Shown: one piece after another, positions 9,320-18,453 of the stretch
Layout: each line of letters begins with the position of its first letter
Numbering within the stretch: position 1 is the first letter of the stretch
NCBI GenBank assembly: GCA_023414355.1
Contig: JAEZOB010000046.1
Span: 118,985 to 182,984 of the forward strand
Length of the DNA stretch: 64,000 nucleotides
Direction: 5' to 3'
Origin: Bacillota bacterium
Lineage (GTDB): Bacteria > Bacillota > Clostridia > Lachnospirales > Lachnospiraceae
Translations under genes and position numbers: made by a program
The notes under the pieces: generated by a model
Told to the model about the DNA's origin: nothing
Seen by the model: the letters and a program-made list of their open reading frames with translations, nothing else
The model's database searches: none

Positions 9320-9385
9320 ATCATGAACATAAAGATTGTTCATGATCTTTAGCTCCACTCGGTATTCGCAAGCAAGCTTGTAATA
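9320..9385. repeat. Two-hairpin intergenic repeat, copy A
   Basis: A 27-nt hairpin (ATCATGAAC...GTTCATGAT, 9320-9346), then the conserved linker TAGCTCCA-TCGG-ATT, then a second hairpin closed by GGTATT/AATACC. The same architecture recurs at 31874-31939, with sequence changes that keep both hairpins paired. It lies upstream of mgsA and downstream of no + strand gene. Confidence 0.75.
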
Positions 9386-9533
9386 CCTCATTACGTCTTG
9401 ATACTATCATAGCTGAAAAATCAGGCAGATGCAAGCAACATTATGTTAATTCATAGTAAACTTCCATGATGCTTAGCACAGCAATAATAAAACACGGTAA
9501 AAAGATCTCCCTCACAAAAGAAATCAGAATTCC

Positions 9534-12143
9534 CTAGATTATCTCCTGTTTCAATGCATCGATAATATTCTCTTTCTTTACCTTTGAGCTTGAATAAAGC
9601 ATAGCCGTACCAACGATGACAAACACAGAGATTACCACTGTTAGGATATTTTTGACCGGAAGTACAAAAGGAAAGCGGAAGCTGATCATCAAAGCCTGAT
9701 GTGTTAAAAACATGATTACAATACTAACTGGAAGTCCATAGCAGATCGCCTTTACTCCGTAAAATATGCTTTCAAAGTTAAGCATTTTATTAAAGCCCTT
9801 CGGGGTAATTCCGACGGATTTCAGCATTGCAAATTCTCTTTTTCGAAGTGCTATGCTTGTTGATATGGTATTGATGATATTAGCAACACAGATTGCTGTA
9901 ATCAATATCAGGAAGGCATAGGTAAATACGCTAACCATAAGTACCAGCTGATTCTCGTTCTGACGAATGGCATACAGATTCCTGATATGCAGCTTATCCA
10001 CACCTACGGTATTCTGTACAGCTTCCAGTTCCTCCTGCAGCTTTACCGGCTTTTCGCTGTTATAGAACACAAAGGTACTGAGCCAGGAGGAAGCCTCTTT
10101 CTCCTTACCCTGCAGGAATACGTCCGCTATCTGTCTGGATATTACGATATTCACACCTGCTTCCTTACCGCTGGAATGAACGCCCATAGGAAGCGTATCC
10201 GTCAGCAGTTCAAGCTTTACAGAGCCTAAGATAGTAGGTTTCTCTGTCATGGCATCACCAAGCTTCATGGTCATACTTCTACCGGTTTTGGTCTTTAGTG
10301 CCTTCGTATTTACATATTTATCAGTTTCTTCATCCTTATAGGTGATACCATCGATCAGGATTGCGGAGGGATCCCTAGTATCCGTCAGAGCTGCAAAATC
10401 AGCACCAACCTCTGTGGCATAGTTTTTTAGAGCGGTATCTTCCAAAATATTCACATAGACATGATAAGGATATTTTCCATCTCTACTATACTCGCTTTTA
10501 TTGTCCTTCAGAAAATCCGCAATCTCTGTTTCATCGATCCAGGTAGAAGCAATTAATCTGTCTACTCTCGAATAATCCGTGATATTTACTAATGCTGTGA
10601 TCTGTCCGAGAATGCTTTCCTTTTCCTTATCATTATCAGCACTTACAATGGTATACACATCGAAGTTGATCCCATCCTGAGTCATAATCAGAGATTTCTT
10701 CACACTGTCGGTAAAATCCGTCACTACCAGGAACAGCATCATACTGATAATCAGTGAAAATATCGTAGCTTGATATCTTTTATGATTTCTTTTCAGGTTT
10801 TTTAATCCAAGATCTCCCTCGATGCCAAAGATCCTGCGAGTGATTTTGAGGGTATGCACCTGCTTCCTCTTGATCCTGATATCCGTGGACTGGCGGATAG
10901 CATCGATAGCCGATATATTCGACGCCCGTCGTGCCGGAATATAAGTTGAAATTAATATCGTCAAACCGGAAACCAGTATCGCGAGTAATATGATTCCCGG
11001 AAAAATCTTCAGCCGAAGGCCAACCTCTACATACATGGCATTTTTCACGATGGGATTAATACACAGATATGTAATCCCAAGTCCCAGATACCCGGCAGCA
11101 ATTCCCAAAGGAATACTGATAGCACCGATGACAGCTCCTTCAAAGAAGACTGAATTTCTCTTTTGCTTCTTCGTCGCTCCGACGCTGGACAACATTCCAA
11201 GATATCTTGACCGCTCAGATACGGAGATCGCAAAAGCATTATAGATCAGAGAAATTGATCCGATCATAATGATGCAGATAATAATACCCGACAGGATGAA
11301 AAGCATGCTTCGCACCTGATCATCCTTCACCACCCCATAATATCTTAAAAGCATATTGTTAAATTCGACACTACTCTCCGGCAGGATCTTCTGGGCATGA
11401 TCAAATAGACCGTTTGTAACCTTCTTATAGATAACAGAAGCATCAAAGGTTCCCTCCCCTGCTGCCGATTGTTCGTCCATAAAGGTCAATACAGTGTAGC
11501 CAGGTGCCCAGGAATACTCATCGGCCGGTGTTTTGATAAAACCGACGATGGTATAGCTCTTTTCGGTATTCCCTGTCAGTTGTTCCGATAGCTTTCCTTC
11601 CTCCCACTGAAGTGGCATACTCTGGTTTAATTCCTGCTGCTCCTGATTCTCGAGGGTTCCACTTCTTTGTCCAAGGGTCAGGGAAATCCGATCTCCGAGC
11701 TGATAATTCACTTTCGCATTCTCAATGATTGCTTCCGAGACCACCAATTCATCTACCTTCTCCGGAAGTCTGCCCTGCGTAAGCTCAATCGGAAAATGCT
11801 CATAGCCTTCCCTGCTATATTCCTTTAAGTAAAGATAAGGCTTATTCTTATTCTGACTTCCCGGAAGAATGCTATAACCCAGTTCCTTACTCAGAATGAT
11901 TGACTTTGCTCCTTTATCCTCCTGAAGCTTATGAAGTTGTTCTATCGTAATACCGTTATATTTTGCATGCCATTCTCCGCCTCTTTTTATCTCTCCCCGC
12001 TGCATCAGGTCCACGAAGGAAAAAGCCAGAACAGCTACAGCTGTAATCATCGCTGCGGATATTACCGTCCCGATGATTGTGACCAGCGTACGCTTCTTAT
12101 TCAGCATCAGCTGGCGTAGGGTCAGTTTATTGACTATGTTCAT
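9534..12143 (-). CDS. FtsX-type ABC transporter permease, duplicated (869 aa)
   Basis: Membrane permease with two FtsX-like halves. One span near residues 20-40 is followed by a large extracellular domain (about 45-270) and three spans. The second half repeats this layout, with a span near 455-475, an extracellular domain about 480-745 and three C-terminal spans. Characteristic FtsX stretches are ISVSERSRYLGMLSSVGATKKQ and the paralogous IALRKREFAMLKSVGITPKG. It overlaps its ATPase gene by 4 bp (ATGA), and a two-component system lies upstream in the same orientation. This grouping is typical of antimicrobial-peptide or envelope-stress exporters; the substrate is inferred only from that arrangement. 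Confidence 0.92.
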   Translation of the reverse strand: MNIVNKLTLRQLMLNKKRTLVTIIGTVISAAMITAVAVLAFSFVDLMQRGEIKRGGEWHAKYNGITIEQLHKLQEDKGAKSIILSKELGYSILPGSQNKNKPYLYLKEYSREGYEHFPIELTQGRLPEKVDELVVSEAIIENAKVNYQLGDRISLTLGQRSGTLENQEQQELNQSMPLQWEEGKLSEQLTGNTEKSYTIVGFIKTPADEYSWAPGYTVLTFMDEQSAAGEGTFDASVIYKKVTNGLFDHAQKILPESSVEFNNMLLRYYGVVKDDQVRSMLFILSGIIICIIMIGSISLIYNAFAISVSERSRYLGMLSSVGATKKQKRNSVFFEGAVIGAISIPLGIAAGYLGLGITYLCINPIVKNAMYVEVGLRLKIFPGIILLAILVSGLTILISTYIPARRASNISAIDAIRQSTDIRIKRKQVHTLKITRRIFGIEGDLGLKNLKRNHKRYQATIFSLIISMMLFLVVTDFTDSVKKSLIMTQDGINFDVYTIVSADNDKEKESILGQITALVNITDYSRVDRLIASTWIDETEIADFLKDNKSEYSRDGKYPYHVYVNILEDTALKNYATEVGADFAALTDTRDPSAILIDGITYKDEETDKYVNTKALKTKTGRSMTMKLGDAMTEKPTILGSVKLELLTDTLPMGVHSSGKEAGVNIVISRQIADVFLQGKEKEASSWLSTFVFYNSEKPVKLQEELEAVQNTVGVDKLHIRNLYAIRQNENQLVLMVSVFTYAFLILITAICVANIINTISTSIALRKREFAMLKSVGITPKGFNKMLNFESIFYGVKAICYGLPVSIVIMFLTHQALMISFRFPFVLPVKNILTVVISVFVIVGTAMLYSSSKVKKENIIDALKQEII

Positions 12144-12823
12144 GGACGGATCACCTCATTCCTGGTGATATGACCGTCCTCAATCGCTATGATCCGATCC
12201 GCCTGAAGGGCAATCCTCTCATCATGAGTAATCACCAGCAGCGTCTGCTGATAGGTTCTATTGAACATTTTCAACAGCTCAATGATTTCACTGCTATTCT
12301 TGCTGTCTAAATTACCGGTCGGTTCATCCGCCAGCATAATTGCCGGATTATTAATCAGTGCTCTCCCGATGGATACTCTCTGCTGCTGACCTCCGGATAA
12401 CTGGTTCGGCAAATGCTTCAGACGATTCTCCAGGCTCAAGGATTTTACAATACCGGTGAACTGCTTCTGATCAACCTTCTGTTCATCCAACAGCAAAGGC
12501 AGCATAATATTCTCCTCCACTGTTAGTACGGGAATCAGATTATAGAACTGATAGACCAGACCGATCTGACGACGACGGAAGATGGCAAGCTGTGTTTCAT
12601 TCAGAGAATAGATATCTGTGGAATCCACATAGACCTTACCCGAAGTAGGACGGTCGACCCCGCCCAGAAGGTGCAGCAGCGTGGATTTACCGGATCCCGA
12701 TGGACCTATGATCGCTACAAATTCCCCTTTGTTTATCGTAAAATTAATATCATCAATTGCCTTAACGGCAGTTTCCCCTGTCCCATATTGTTTTGACAGA
12801 TGTTCTACTTTTAATATTTCCAT
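12140..12823 (-). CDS. ABC transporter ATP-binding protein, MacB/LolD type
   Basis: 227-aa ATPase partner of the FtsX-type permease. Walker A GPSGSGKS at 40-47, signature LSGGQQQR, Walker B IMLADEPTGNLDS and H-loop VITHDE are intact. I chose the ATG at 12823, which has CAGGAGG upstream and gives the usual MEILKVEHL start; the open frame extends further but without a ribosome site. It is translationally coupled to the permease (ATGA overlap) and 68% or so alike by eye to the ATPase at 46634-47314. Confidence 0.95.
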   Translation of the reverse strand: MEILKVEHLSKQYGTGETAVKAIDDINFTINKGEFVAIIGPSGSGKSTLLHLLGGVDRPTSGKVYVDSTDIYSLNETQLAIFRRRQIGLVYQFYNLIPVLTVEENIMLPLLLDEQKVDQKQFTGIVKSLSLENRLKHLPNQLSGGQQQRVSIGRALINNPAIMLADEPTGNLDSKNSSEIIELLKMFNRTYQQTLLVITHDERIALQADRIIAIEDGHITRNEVIRP

Positions 12824-12867
12824 GACAGACCTCCTGGTATAGTTGGCTTTCTTAGCCATACTAGAAT

Positions 12868-12980
12868 AAAGTGTCAAAAGGTGTTTCGTACATTTCCAGC
12901 TACAACATATTGCTCTGCAAGCTAGCTTGCAATGGTAATACGTGGTAGTTGGAAAGCACCATAGGTGCTTTTGACACTTT
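12868..12980. repeat. 113-bp palindromic intergenic element with TCAAAAGG ends
   Basis: Outer arms AAAGTGTCAAAAGG... and ...CTTTTGACACTTT close a nested structure with CCAGCTACAAC/GTAGTTGG and GCAAGCTAGCTTGC inside. The outer end AAGTGTCAAAAGG recurs as a half copy near 31822-31835. It sits between the ATPase and histidine kinase genes, so it could separate their expression. Confidence 0.7.
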
Positions 12981-13051
12981 AATCCATACTATAAACTTAA
13001 CCTGTGCATATTACTTTCCCATGACTGCAATATTACAGTTTTGTCACAAAC

Positions 13052-14053
13052 CTATGAGATCTGGTGATAGAACTTTATGCTGAAGCTCGTTCCTTCGCCC
13101 TTCTTACTGATAACACTGATATTCCCGTTCTGACCGTCTATGATACTCCCAGCCATCGCAAGACCAATCCCTACACTGTCTGAGGATGCATTTTTCCCTT
13201 TATAGAACCGCTGAAAAAGGAATGGCAGATCCTCCTTGTCAATTCCGCTGCCGTTGTCTGCAATGACGATCTCCGTATAGATAGGATTTTGAGAATATCG
13301 AATACTGATTGTACCCCCAACTTGTGTATGCTCGATACAGTTCTTGATGATATTGATGAGTGCCTCACAGGTCCAGTCAGCATCTCCGATAAAAGATGCC
13401 ACTGCTTCCCCCTCCTCCAGTAAAGTCTGCTCCTTAAGTTCCATCGGGATCAGTAATGGCTTAATGACTTTCCCGATCAGCTTCTTAACAGAAACCTCCT
13501 CCTTCTTAAACTGGATCGTACCGGCATCCATTCTTGCTAATTTTAAAAGGGATGACAGCAGCCATTCCATCCTGGATAGCTGAGCTTCAAGATTCTTGGA
13601 AAACTCCCTTCTTTTCTCAGTCTCCAGCTTGTCGCTCTGTAATAGCTCTGCCATGACTGACATGGAGGTCAGGGGAGTCTTCAGCTGATGAGAGATATCC
13701 GAAATAGCATCTGCCAGCGCTAATTTCTCACTTTCTAAAAGCTGCTTCTGTCCGGATAAGATCAGTGTGACCTTATAGATTTCATTTTTCAGTATACTGA
13801 GTTCTCCTTCCCGATTGTCACGCAGATCAAGCGAATAGTCACCGTGATAGACTTTGCGAAGATAGGCGGATAACTCACCGATGTCCCGATATCTGCTTCG
13901 GGTAAATACTATCACTGTCAGAATGAGCAGAAGGCTAAATATTAGCATAAGTAACCCTGCTGCCGGTTGGATAAAAAATGCCACAGCACTCCCTATGATC
14001 GCTACTATTGTCATAACAATCAACATCTGTCGAAATTCTCTATTACGAAGCAT
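13052..14053 (-). CDS. Sensor histidine kinase with two short-loop membrane helices
   Basis: 333 aa. Two transmembrane helices (about 10-28 and 31-50) are joined by only a few residues, so there is no extracellular sensor domain. This is the layout of intramembrane-sensing kinases of the BceS/VraS-like classes. A HAMP-like linker is followed by the H-box SHQLKTPL with His122, N-box NIIKNCIEH and G-boxes DNGSGI and GIGLAMA. AGGGAGG precedes the ATG. It lies 129 bp downstream of the response regulator, and that gap holds two hairpins (14119-14150 and 14161-14187). By analogy the neighbouring ABC transporter may be both its input and its target. Confidence 0.93.
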   Translation of the reverse strand: MLRNREFRQMLIVMTIVAIIGSAVAFFIQPAAGLLMLIFSLLLILTVIVFTRSRYRDIGELSAYLRKVYHGDYSLDLRDNREGELSILKNEIYKVTLILSGQKQLLESEKLALADAISDISHQLKTPLTSMSVMAELLQSDKLETEKRREFSKNLEAQLSRMEWLLSSLLKLARMDAGTIQFKKEEVSVKKLIGKVIKPLLIPMELKEQTLLEEGEAVASFIGDADWTCEALINIIKNCIEHTQVGGTISIRYSQNPIYTEIVIADNGSGIDKEDLPFLFQRFYKGKNASSDSVGIGLAMAGSIIDGQNGNISVISKKGEGTSFSIKFYHQIS

Positions 14054-14182
14054 AGGTACCTCCCTTCTGATGTGAACTCACTAATCAAGTCAGTGACTTA
14101 AAATTGCTGATGAAAAGCTCAGCTTGAATTTCCAATGGATTTCAAGCTGAAGTTCTTCGGGATAATTCTGGTCTTTTCAGAA

Positions 14183-14860
14183 TTATTTCCCTACCTTATA
14201 TCCCAAACCGCGAATGGTTTTAATGACAGTCGGCTTCTGCGAATCCTCCTCCAGCTTATCCCGAAGCCGTTTGATATAGACCGTCAGGGTATTATCATTG
14301 ACAAAATCCCCTGCCACATCCCAGATTCCCTCCAGAAGCTGATTACGGGACAGTACGTGCCCCTCATTCTGAGCAAAGATAAGTAAAAGTTTATACTCCA
14401 GGGCTGTTAAGAGAATTTCCTGTCCATCTTTATAAACCTTTGCCTCCAGCGTATTGATTCTGATTGTATCTAGCTCTATGATATGTTGGGCTATCGTTCC
14501 TTTCTGATATCTGCGAAGGACTGTTTTAATCCTTGCAGTCAGCTCCCTTACCCGAAAAGGCTTTGTAATATAATCATCGGCTCCCAGCTCTAGCCCCATG
14601 ATAACATTCACTTCCTCGTCACAGGCTGTGAGAATAATGACAGGAATATCCCATTTTTCTCTAGCCAGCCTGCATAATTCATAACCACTGCCATCCGGCA
14701 GGGTTAGGTCGAAAATACATAGATCAAAGGTATGCTCACTCAAGGCCTTCTTTCCGGTTGCCACATCAGAACACAGAATTACGGTATAGCCCTCCTGCTG
14801 CAAAGAATATTCCAGTCCCTGCGCTATGGTCTTATCATCTTCTACAACAAGAAGCTTCAT
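14183..14860 (-). CDS. OmpR-family response regulator
   Basis: Receiver domain with acidic pocket EDD (7-9), phospho-acceptor Asp51 in FDLTLPDGSG, and Lys in KPF; then a winged-helix DNA-binding domain ending RGLGYKVGK. I use the ATG at 14860 (GGAG 6 nt upstream). The open frame could begin at a TTG four codons earlier, but this would overlap the ribosome site. First gene of the regulator-kinase-ABC cluster. Confidence 0.95.
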   Translation of the reverse strand: MKLLVVEDDKTIAQGLEYSLQQEGYTVILCSDVATGKKALSEHTFDLCIFDLTLPDGSGYELCRLAREKWDIPVIILTACDEEVNVIMGLELGADDYITKPFRVRELTARIKTVLRRYQKGTIAQHIIELDTIRINTLEAKVYKDGQEILLTALEYKLLLIFAQNEGHVLSRNQLLEGIWDVAGDFVNDNTLTVYIKRLRDKLEEDSQKPTVIKTIRGLGYKVGK

Positions 14861-14937
14861 CGTTGTCTCCAATCCGGCACATAGTTTTCAATGCCTATGT
14901 ATTTTATGTAAATATGATTCTGTCATAATTATACAGC

Positions 14938-15030
14938 AAAATAAGACTGCTGCAAATCATAACTTACATCTTTCTGAAGGGTTTCTCCAACGAAATGGTA
15001 GTATTCTATGATTTGCAGCAGTCTTTATTT
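14938..15030 (-). terminator. Terminator at the end of the PTS operon
   Basis: A ~23-bp near-perfect stem (AATAAGACTGCTGCAAATCA on the left arm, complement at 15007-15030) with a 45-nt loop. On the minus strand the stem ends in a T-rich CTTATTTTG, on the plus strand in CTTTATTTTA, so it can also shield the regulator gene. Confidence 0.85.
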
Positions 15031-15095
15031 TACTCCCACGAAATACGGATAATAGCTTTTTTTATATTACGGATCATTTATGTAATGCTTACTCC

Positions 15096-16529
15096 CTATT
15101 GAAGTAGTTTCTTTACCTCATCCGCGACAAATTGTACCTGAGTACCTACAACAACCTGAACACTGGTCTTACTTGGACGTATTACTCCGGCGATACCTGC
15201 CGATTTGATCTTCTTCTCATCAACTGCAGTATAATCCTTGATTTCTACACGAAGTCTGGTAATGCAGTTGTCACAGTTTACGATATTAGCCTTGCCGCCA
15301 AGTCCTTCCAGAATTGTTTTTGCTACTGCCGTGAAGTCATTATTAGAAAGAACTGCTTTTAATTCCTCTTCATTGTCCTCATCATCCTCACGACCGACGG
15401 TTTTGAAGTTGAAGACAGTAATCAGTGCTCGGAATACAACATAATAAATTCCGAAAAATACCAGACCAATCGGTATAATCAACCAGGGATTCTGTGCCAT
15501 CGGGGCCTGTAAGCTTAAGACAAAGTCGATTAATCCGGCACTGAAGTTAAAGCCTACTCTGACCGGAAGCAACGCTACGATAAAGCAGGAGATACCTGTT
15601 AATAATGCATGAACAAGATATAATACGGGAGCCAGGAACATGAAGGAGAATTCCATGGGCTCGGTAACACCTGTTAAGAAGGAACAAAGTGCTGCCGACA
15701 TCAATAAACCGGCTGCAATCTTCTTTCTCTTGGTCTTTGCAGTATGATACATAGCAAGCGCTGCGCCGGGAAGTCCGAACATCATTACCGGGAAGAAGCC
15801 TGACATATACATACCGGTCTCACCAATGGTTCCTTTACCGGTCCAGAAGTTGCTTAAATCATTAATTCCTGCCAGATCGAACCAGAATACATTGTTCAGT
15901 GCATGGTGTAGACCTGTAGGGATTAAGAGTCTGTTCGCAAAACCATAAATACCTGCACCGATTGCACCTGTACTGATGATTCCCTTACCAAATGCAACAA
16001 GTGCACCGTACAGAACAGGCCAGATGAAATAAAGGATAACACTTGCAACAATCGTAACTCCTGCTGTAACAATTGCTACGCAGCGTTTTCCGCTGAAGAA
16101 TGCCAGAGCATCCGGAAGCTTGGTATTCTTGAAGCGATTATAGCATTTAGCACCAATCAAACCTGCAAGGATTCCGACAAATACATTCTCAATTTTACCG
16201 AAAGCCATATTCGCTTCTGCACCGGTATACATTGCAACTGAACTGCTAGATAACAAGGTAGTGAACATCAACCATGATACAAGACCTGCAACTGCTGCCG
16301 TACCATCATTGTCATCTGACATACCGATGGATACACCAATCGCAAACAGAATCGCCATGTGATTTAAGATAGCACCACCGGCTGTAATCAGGAATGCAGC
16401 AATTACATTGTTAGCTCCCCAACCACTCGGGTCAATCCAATAGCCGATACCCATCATTATACCGGCAACCGGCAATGTAGCTACCGGAAGCATCAAGGAT
16501 TTGCCCAGTCTTTGCATAAACTTCATCAT
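15096..16529 (-). CDS. PTS transporter subunit IIBC, glucose/N-acetylglucosamine type
   Basis: Membrane IIC domain (about 1-385, ~10 spans) with NagE-like motifs GLHHALNNVFWFDLAGI and GMYMSGFFPVMMFGLPGAA, then a IIB domain with its phospho-cysteine in CDNCITRLR (Cys422). It imports and phosphorylates a hexose or amino sugar; similarity by eye is closer to GlcNAc (NagE) than to glucose (PtsG) transporters. It lacks a fused IIA, and the IIA is encoded separately two genes upstream. Two consecutive ATGs share the upstream GGAGGAG. It is last in the operon. Confidence 0.92.
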   Translation of the reverse strand: MMKFMQRLGKSLMLPVATLPVAGIMMGIGYWIDPSGWGANNVIAAFLITAGGAILNHMAILFAIGVSIGMSDDNDGTAAVAGLVSWLMFTTLLSSSSVAMYTGAEANMAFGKIENVFVGILAGLIGAKCYNRFKNTKLPDALAFFSGKRCVAIVTAGVTIVASVILYFIWPVLYGALVAFGKGIISTGAIGAGIYGFANRLLIPTGLHHALNNVFWFDLAGINDLSNFWTGKGTIGETGMYMSGFFPVMMFGLPGAALAMYHTAKTKRKKIAAGLLMSAALCSFLTGVTEPMEFSFMFLAPVLYLVHALLTGISCFIVALLPVRVGFNFSAGLIDFVLSLQAPMAQNPWLIIPIGLVFFGIYYVVFRALITVFNFKTVGREDDEDNEEELKAVLSNNDFTAVAKTILEGLGGKANIVNCDNCITRLRVEIKDYTAVDEKKIKSAGIAGVIRPSKTSVQVVVGTQVQFVADEVKKLLQ

Positions 16530-16576
16530 ATAATTTTACTCCTCCTTTTTGTGCTGTTCTACAGCGGTTTCTTTAT

Positions 16577-16834
16577 TTATAAATTCTCATTTAAGAAAAC
16601 CCGAAGTGTTTCTGAAGCCTCCGCTTCATCTGTTCCGTCCACAAGAAAGGTAACTTCATCCCCCTTTTTTACCCCCAGGGTCATGATACCGATGATACTT
16701 TTGGCATTACCCTCTTGTGCCCCTCTCTTAATTATGACATTACTGTCATATTGACTGATCGCTTTTACCAGCTGTCCTGCCGGTCTTGCGTGTATACCAA
16801 TCTCATCCGTAATGATGTACTTCACTTCCTTCAC
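16577..16834 (-). CDS. ptsH: HPr phosphocarrier protein
   Basis: 85 aa from a GTG start at 16834 with AAAGGAGG upstream. This start places the active-site histidine at exactly His15 (GIHARPAG) and the HPr-kinase target at Ser46 (KSIIGIM), as in canonical Gram-positive HPr. An ATG 7 codons earlier would lie inside the ribosome site. It carries phosphate from enzyme I to the neighbouring IIA. An HPr gene inside a sugar-specific operon, rather than with ptsI, may be an operon-dedicated copy. Confidence 0.95.
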   Translation of the reverse strand: MKEVKYIITDEIGIHARPAGQLVKAISQYDSNVIIKRGAQEGNAKSIIGIMTLGVKKGDEVTFLVDGTDEAEASETLRVFLNENL

Positions 16835-16870
16835 GCGCTTTCCTCCTTTCATCATCCTTAGGATATTCTA

Positions 16871-17347
16871 TTACTTCTTCACAGTGATCAGCTGTTCCAG
16901 CTCATTGATCACCAATCCTGTATTAGGAACAATTCCCGAATAATCCGTCATATTACAGATCACGACAGGGGTCATCAACTCATATCCGGCTTCTCTGATC
17001 CCCGCCATATCAAACTCCACCAGCAAATCCCCGGTCTTCACCATATCTCCTGCGCTTACATGAGCAGTAAAAAACTGACCCTTAAGATTCACTGTATCAA
17101 GACCGATATGAATCAACAGCTCAATTCCCTGCTCTGTCTTAATACTGACGGCATGCTTTGTCTCAAACAGCATAGCTATCGTACCGTCTGCCGGCGCTAA
17201 GACTCTTCCTTTGGATGGGAGTATTGCAACTCCGTCTCCAACAATCTTATCCCGAAAGACAGGATCATTGACCTGACTCAAGGGAAATACTTCTCCTTCC
17301 ATCGGAGATGAGATGTAAAGCTTTTTGTCCTTCTTTAATCCAAACAT
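16871..17347 (-). CDS. PTS IIA component, glucose family (IIA-Glc/Crr)
   Basis: 158-aa soluble IIA of the glucose family. Phosphorylation site His80 lies in LLIHIGLDTV and the assisting His65 in KHAV. PADGTIAMLF and VKTGDLLVEFD are further family stretches. It takes phosphate from HPr and passes it to the IIB domain of the IIBC protein. AGGAGG precedes the ATG. It sits 9 bp after the antiterminator and 36 bp before HPr. Confidence 0.95.
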   Translation of the reverse strand: MFGLKKDKKLYISSPMEGEVFPLSQVNDPVFRDKIVGDGVAILPSKGRVLAPADGTIAMLFETKHAVSIKTEQGIELLIHIGLDTVNLKGQFFTAHVSAGDMVKTGDLLVEFDMAGIREAGYELMTPVVICNMTDYSGIVPNTGLVINELEQLITVKK

Positions 17348-17356
17348 GATGTCCTC

Positions 17357-18202
17357 CTAATCCTTTGCATGGGTTCCTAAAACTACTCTCCTGATGTGAA
17401 CTGTTAGCATCGCCAGCTCTTCTGCAACAATGACTTCCTGAAAGCTTTCCTTTAAATACTCAGCTATCTTCTCGCTGCAGGCAAATTCAGCGGGATAAAG
17501 CTTTTTCACCATCTCACAGAACTCCATATCAATATTGTCCAATTGATCTCTACTTAATATCCTCTGTATTAAAACTCTCATATGACTGACCAGCCTCTCG
17601 AATTGCAGAGAGCCTTCTTCCAAAACAATGCCGAAATCCTCCTTCACAATCTGAAGTACCGCCGGGAGTAGTTTCGTAATACTCATTGTTTGACTCATCA
17701 CGGTATTGTATTCCGCATTAACGATATGAAGTGCAATAGAAGCAGCCTCATCTACCGGAAGTCGCAATCCCAAACGCTTTTCTATCAGGGCGATTGCAAA
17801 TTCACCGATTAAATACTCCTGACGATATAATCTCTGCACATCCCATAATAGCGGATTGTCAAAAATCATCTCCTGCTTAAAACGTTCAATCGCAAAATTG
17901 ATGTGGTCTGTCAGGGTAATATATATATTCGGATTCAATTTTCGATTTAATATTTTATCCGCATATGTAATGATTTCATTGGATACCTGAATATGCTCCA
18001 GCGGTAGGTTCTCGATCAGTTCTTTGAATTTGTCCACCGCTGTCTGGCTCTCCAGGAAGAATATCTTCTCAATTAAAGTCTGGTTGATTTCTTTTCCAGG
18101 TTTTGCCTGAAAACCAATGCCCTTTCCCATAATGATTACTTCTTTACCCTTGGGATCAAAGGCACTTACCACGTTATTATTAATTACCCGTTCCACTTGC
18201 AT
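17357..18202 (-). CDS. BglG/LicT-family transcriptional antiterminator
   Basis: 281 aa: an RNA-binding CAT domain (about 1-60, MQVERVINNNVVSAFD), then two PTS regulation domains with conserved histidines (LTDHINFAIER in PRD1; VSHMRVLIQR and LTVHIRR in PRD2). When the PTS idles in the presence of substrate, such proteins bind a RAT hairpin and stop a terminator from forming. A textbook RAT/terminator lies immediately upstream (18233-18302), so it controls its own operon. I place the start at the ATG at 18202 (GGGGTGG upstream); the longer frame would run into the terminator. Confidence 0.95.
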   Translation of the reverse strand: MQVERVINNNVVSAFDPKGKEVIIMGKGIGFQAKPGKEINQTLIEKIFFLESQTAVDKFKELIENLPLEHIQVSNEIITYADKILNRKLNPNIYITLTDHINFAIERFKQEMIFDNPLLWDVQRLYRQEYLIGEFAIALIEKRLGLRLPVDEAASIALHIVNAEYNTVMSQTMSITKLLPAVLQIVKEDFGIVLEEGSLQFERLVSHMRVLIQRILSRDQLDNIDMEFCEMVKKLYPAEFACSEKIAEYLKESFQEVIVAEELAMLTVHIRRVVLGTHAKD

Positions 18203-18232
18203 CGCTGTCCACCCCAACATTACGAAATGAAT

Positions 18233-18302
18233 AAAAAAGACCAAACCCTATGGAACTAGTATTCCATAAAATTTGGTCTTGCCTGCTTTCCAGTAACAAT
18301 CC
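18233..18302 (-). promoter_or_regulatory. RAT antiterminator overlapping an intrinsic terminator
   Basis: On the minus strand the RAT begins GGATTGTTACTG and ends GCAGGCAAGACC (18275-18302), close to the LicT/SacY target consensus. Its last bases AAGACC also start the terminator stem (18233-18280), which is AAGACCAAA...TTTGGTCTT followed by TTTTTT. The two structures are mutually exclusive. Confidence 0.95.
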
Positions 18303-18325
18303 ATCAATATTAAATATCTGTTTTT

Positions 18326-18354
18326 AGTCTAGCAACAAAATAGCCATATGTCAA
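18326..18354 (-). promoter_or_regulatory. Sigma-A promoter of the PTS operon
   Basis: Minus strand TTGACA (18349-18354), 17-bp spacer, TAGACT (18326-18331); transcription would start near 18319, about 17 nt before the RAT. Confidence 0.8.
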
Positions 18355-18453
18355 TATCTAATTTTCACATATACCATCAAAAATCACTAGTGATTTCTCC
18401 CAGTATCTACTTGGGATAACCAATTTGAACAAAAATATAATTACTAGGAAGGA

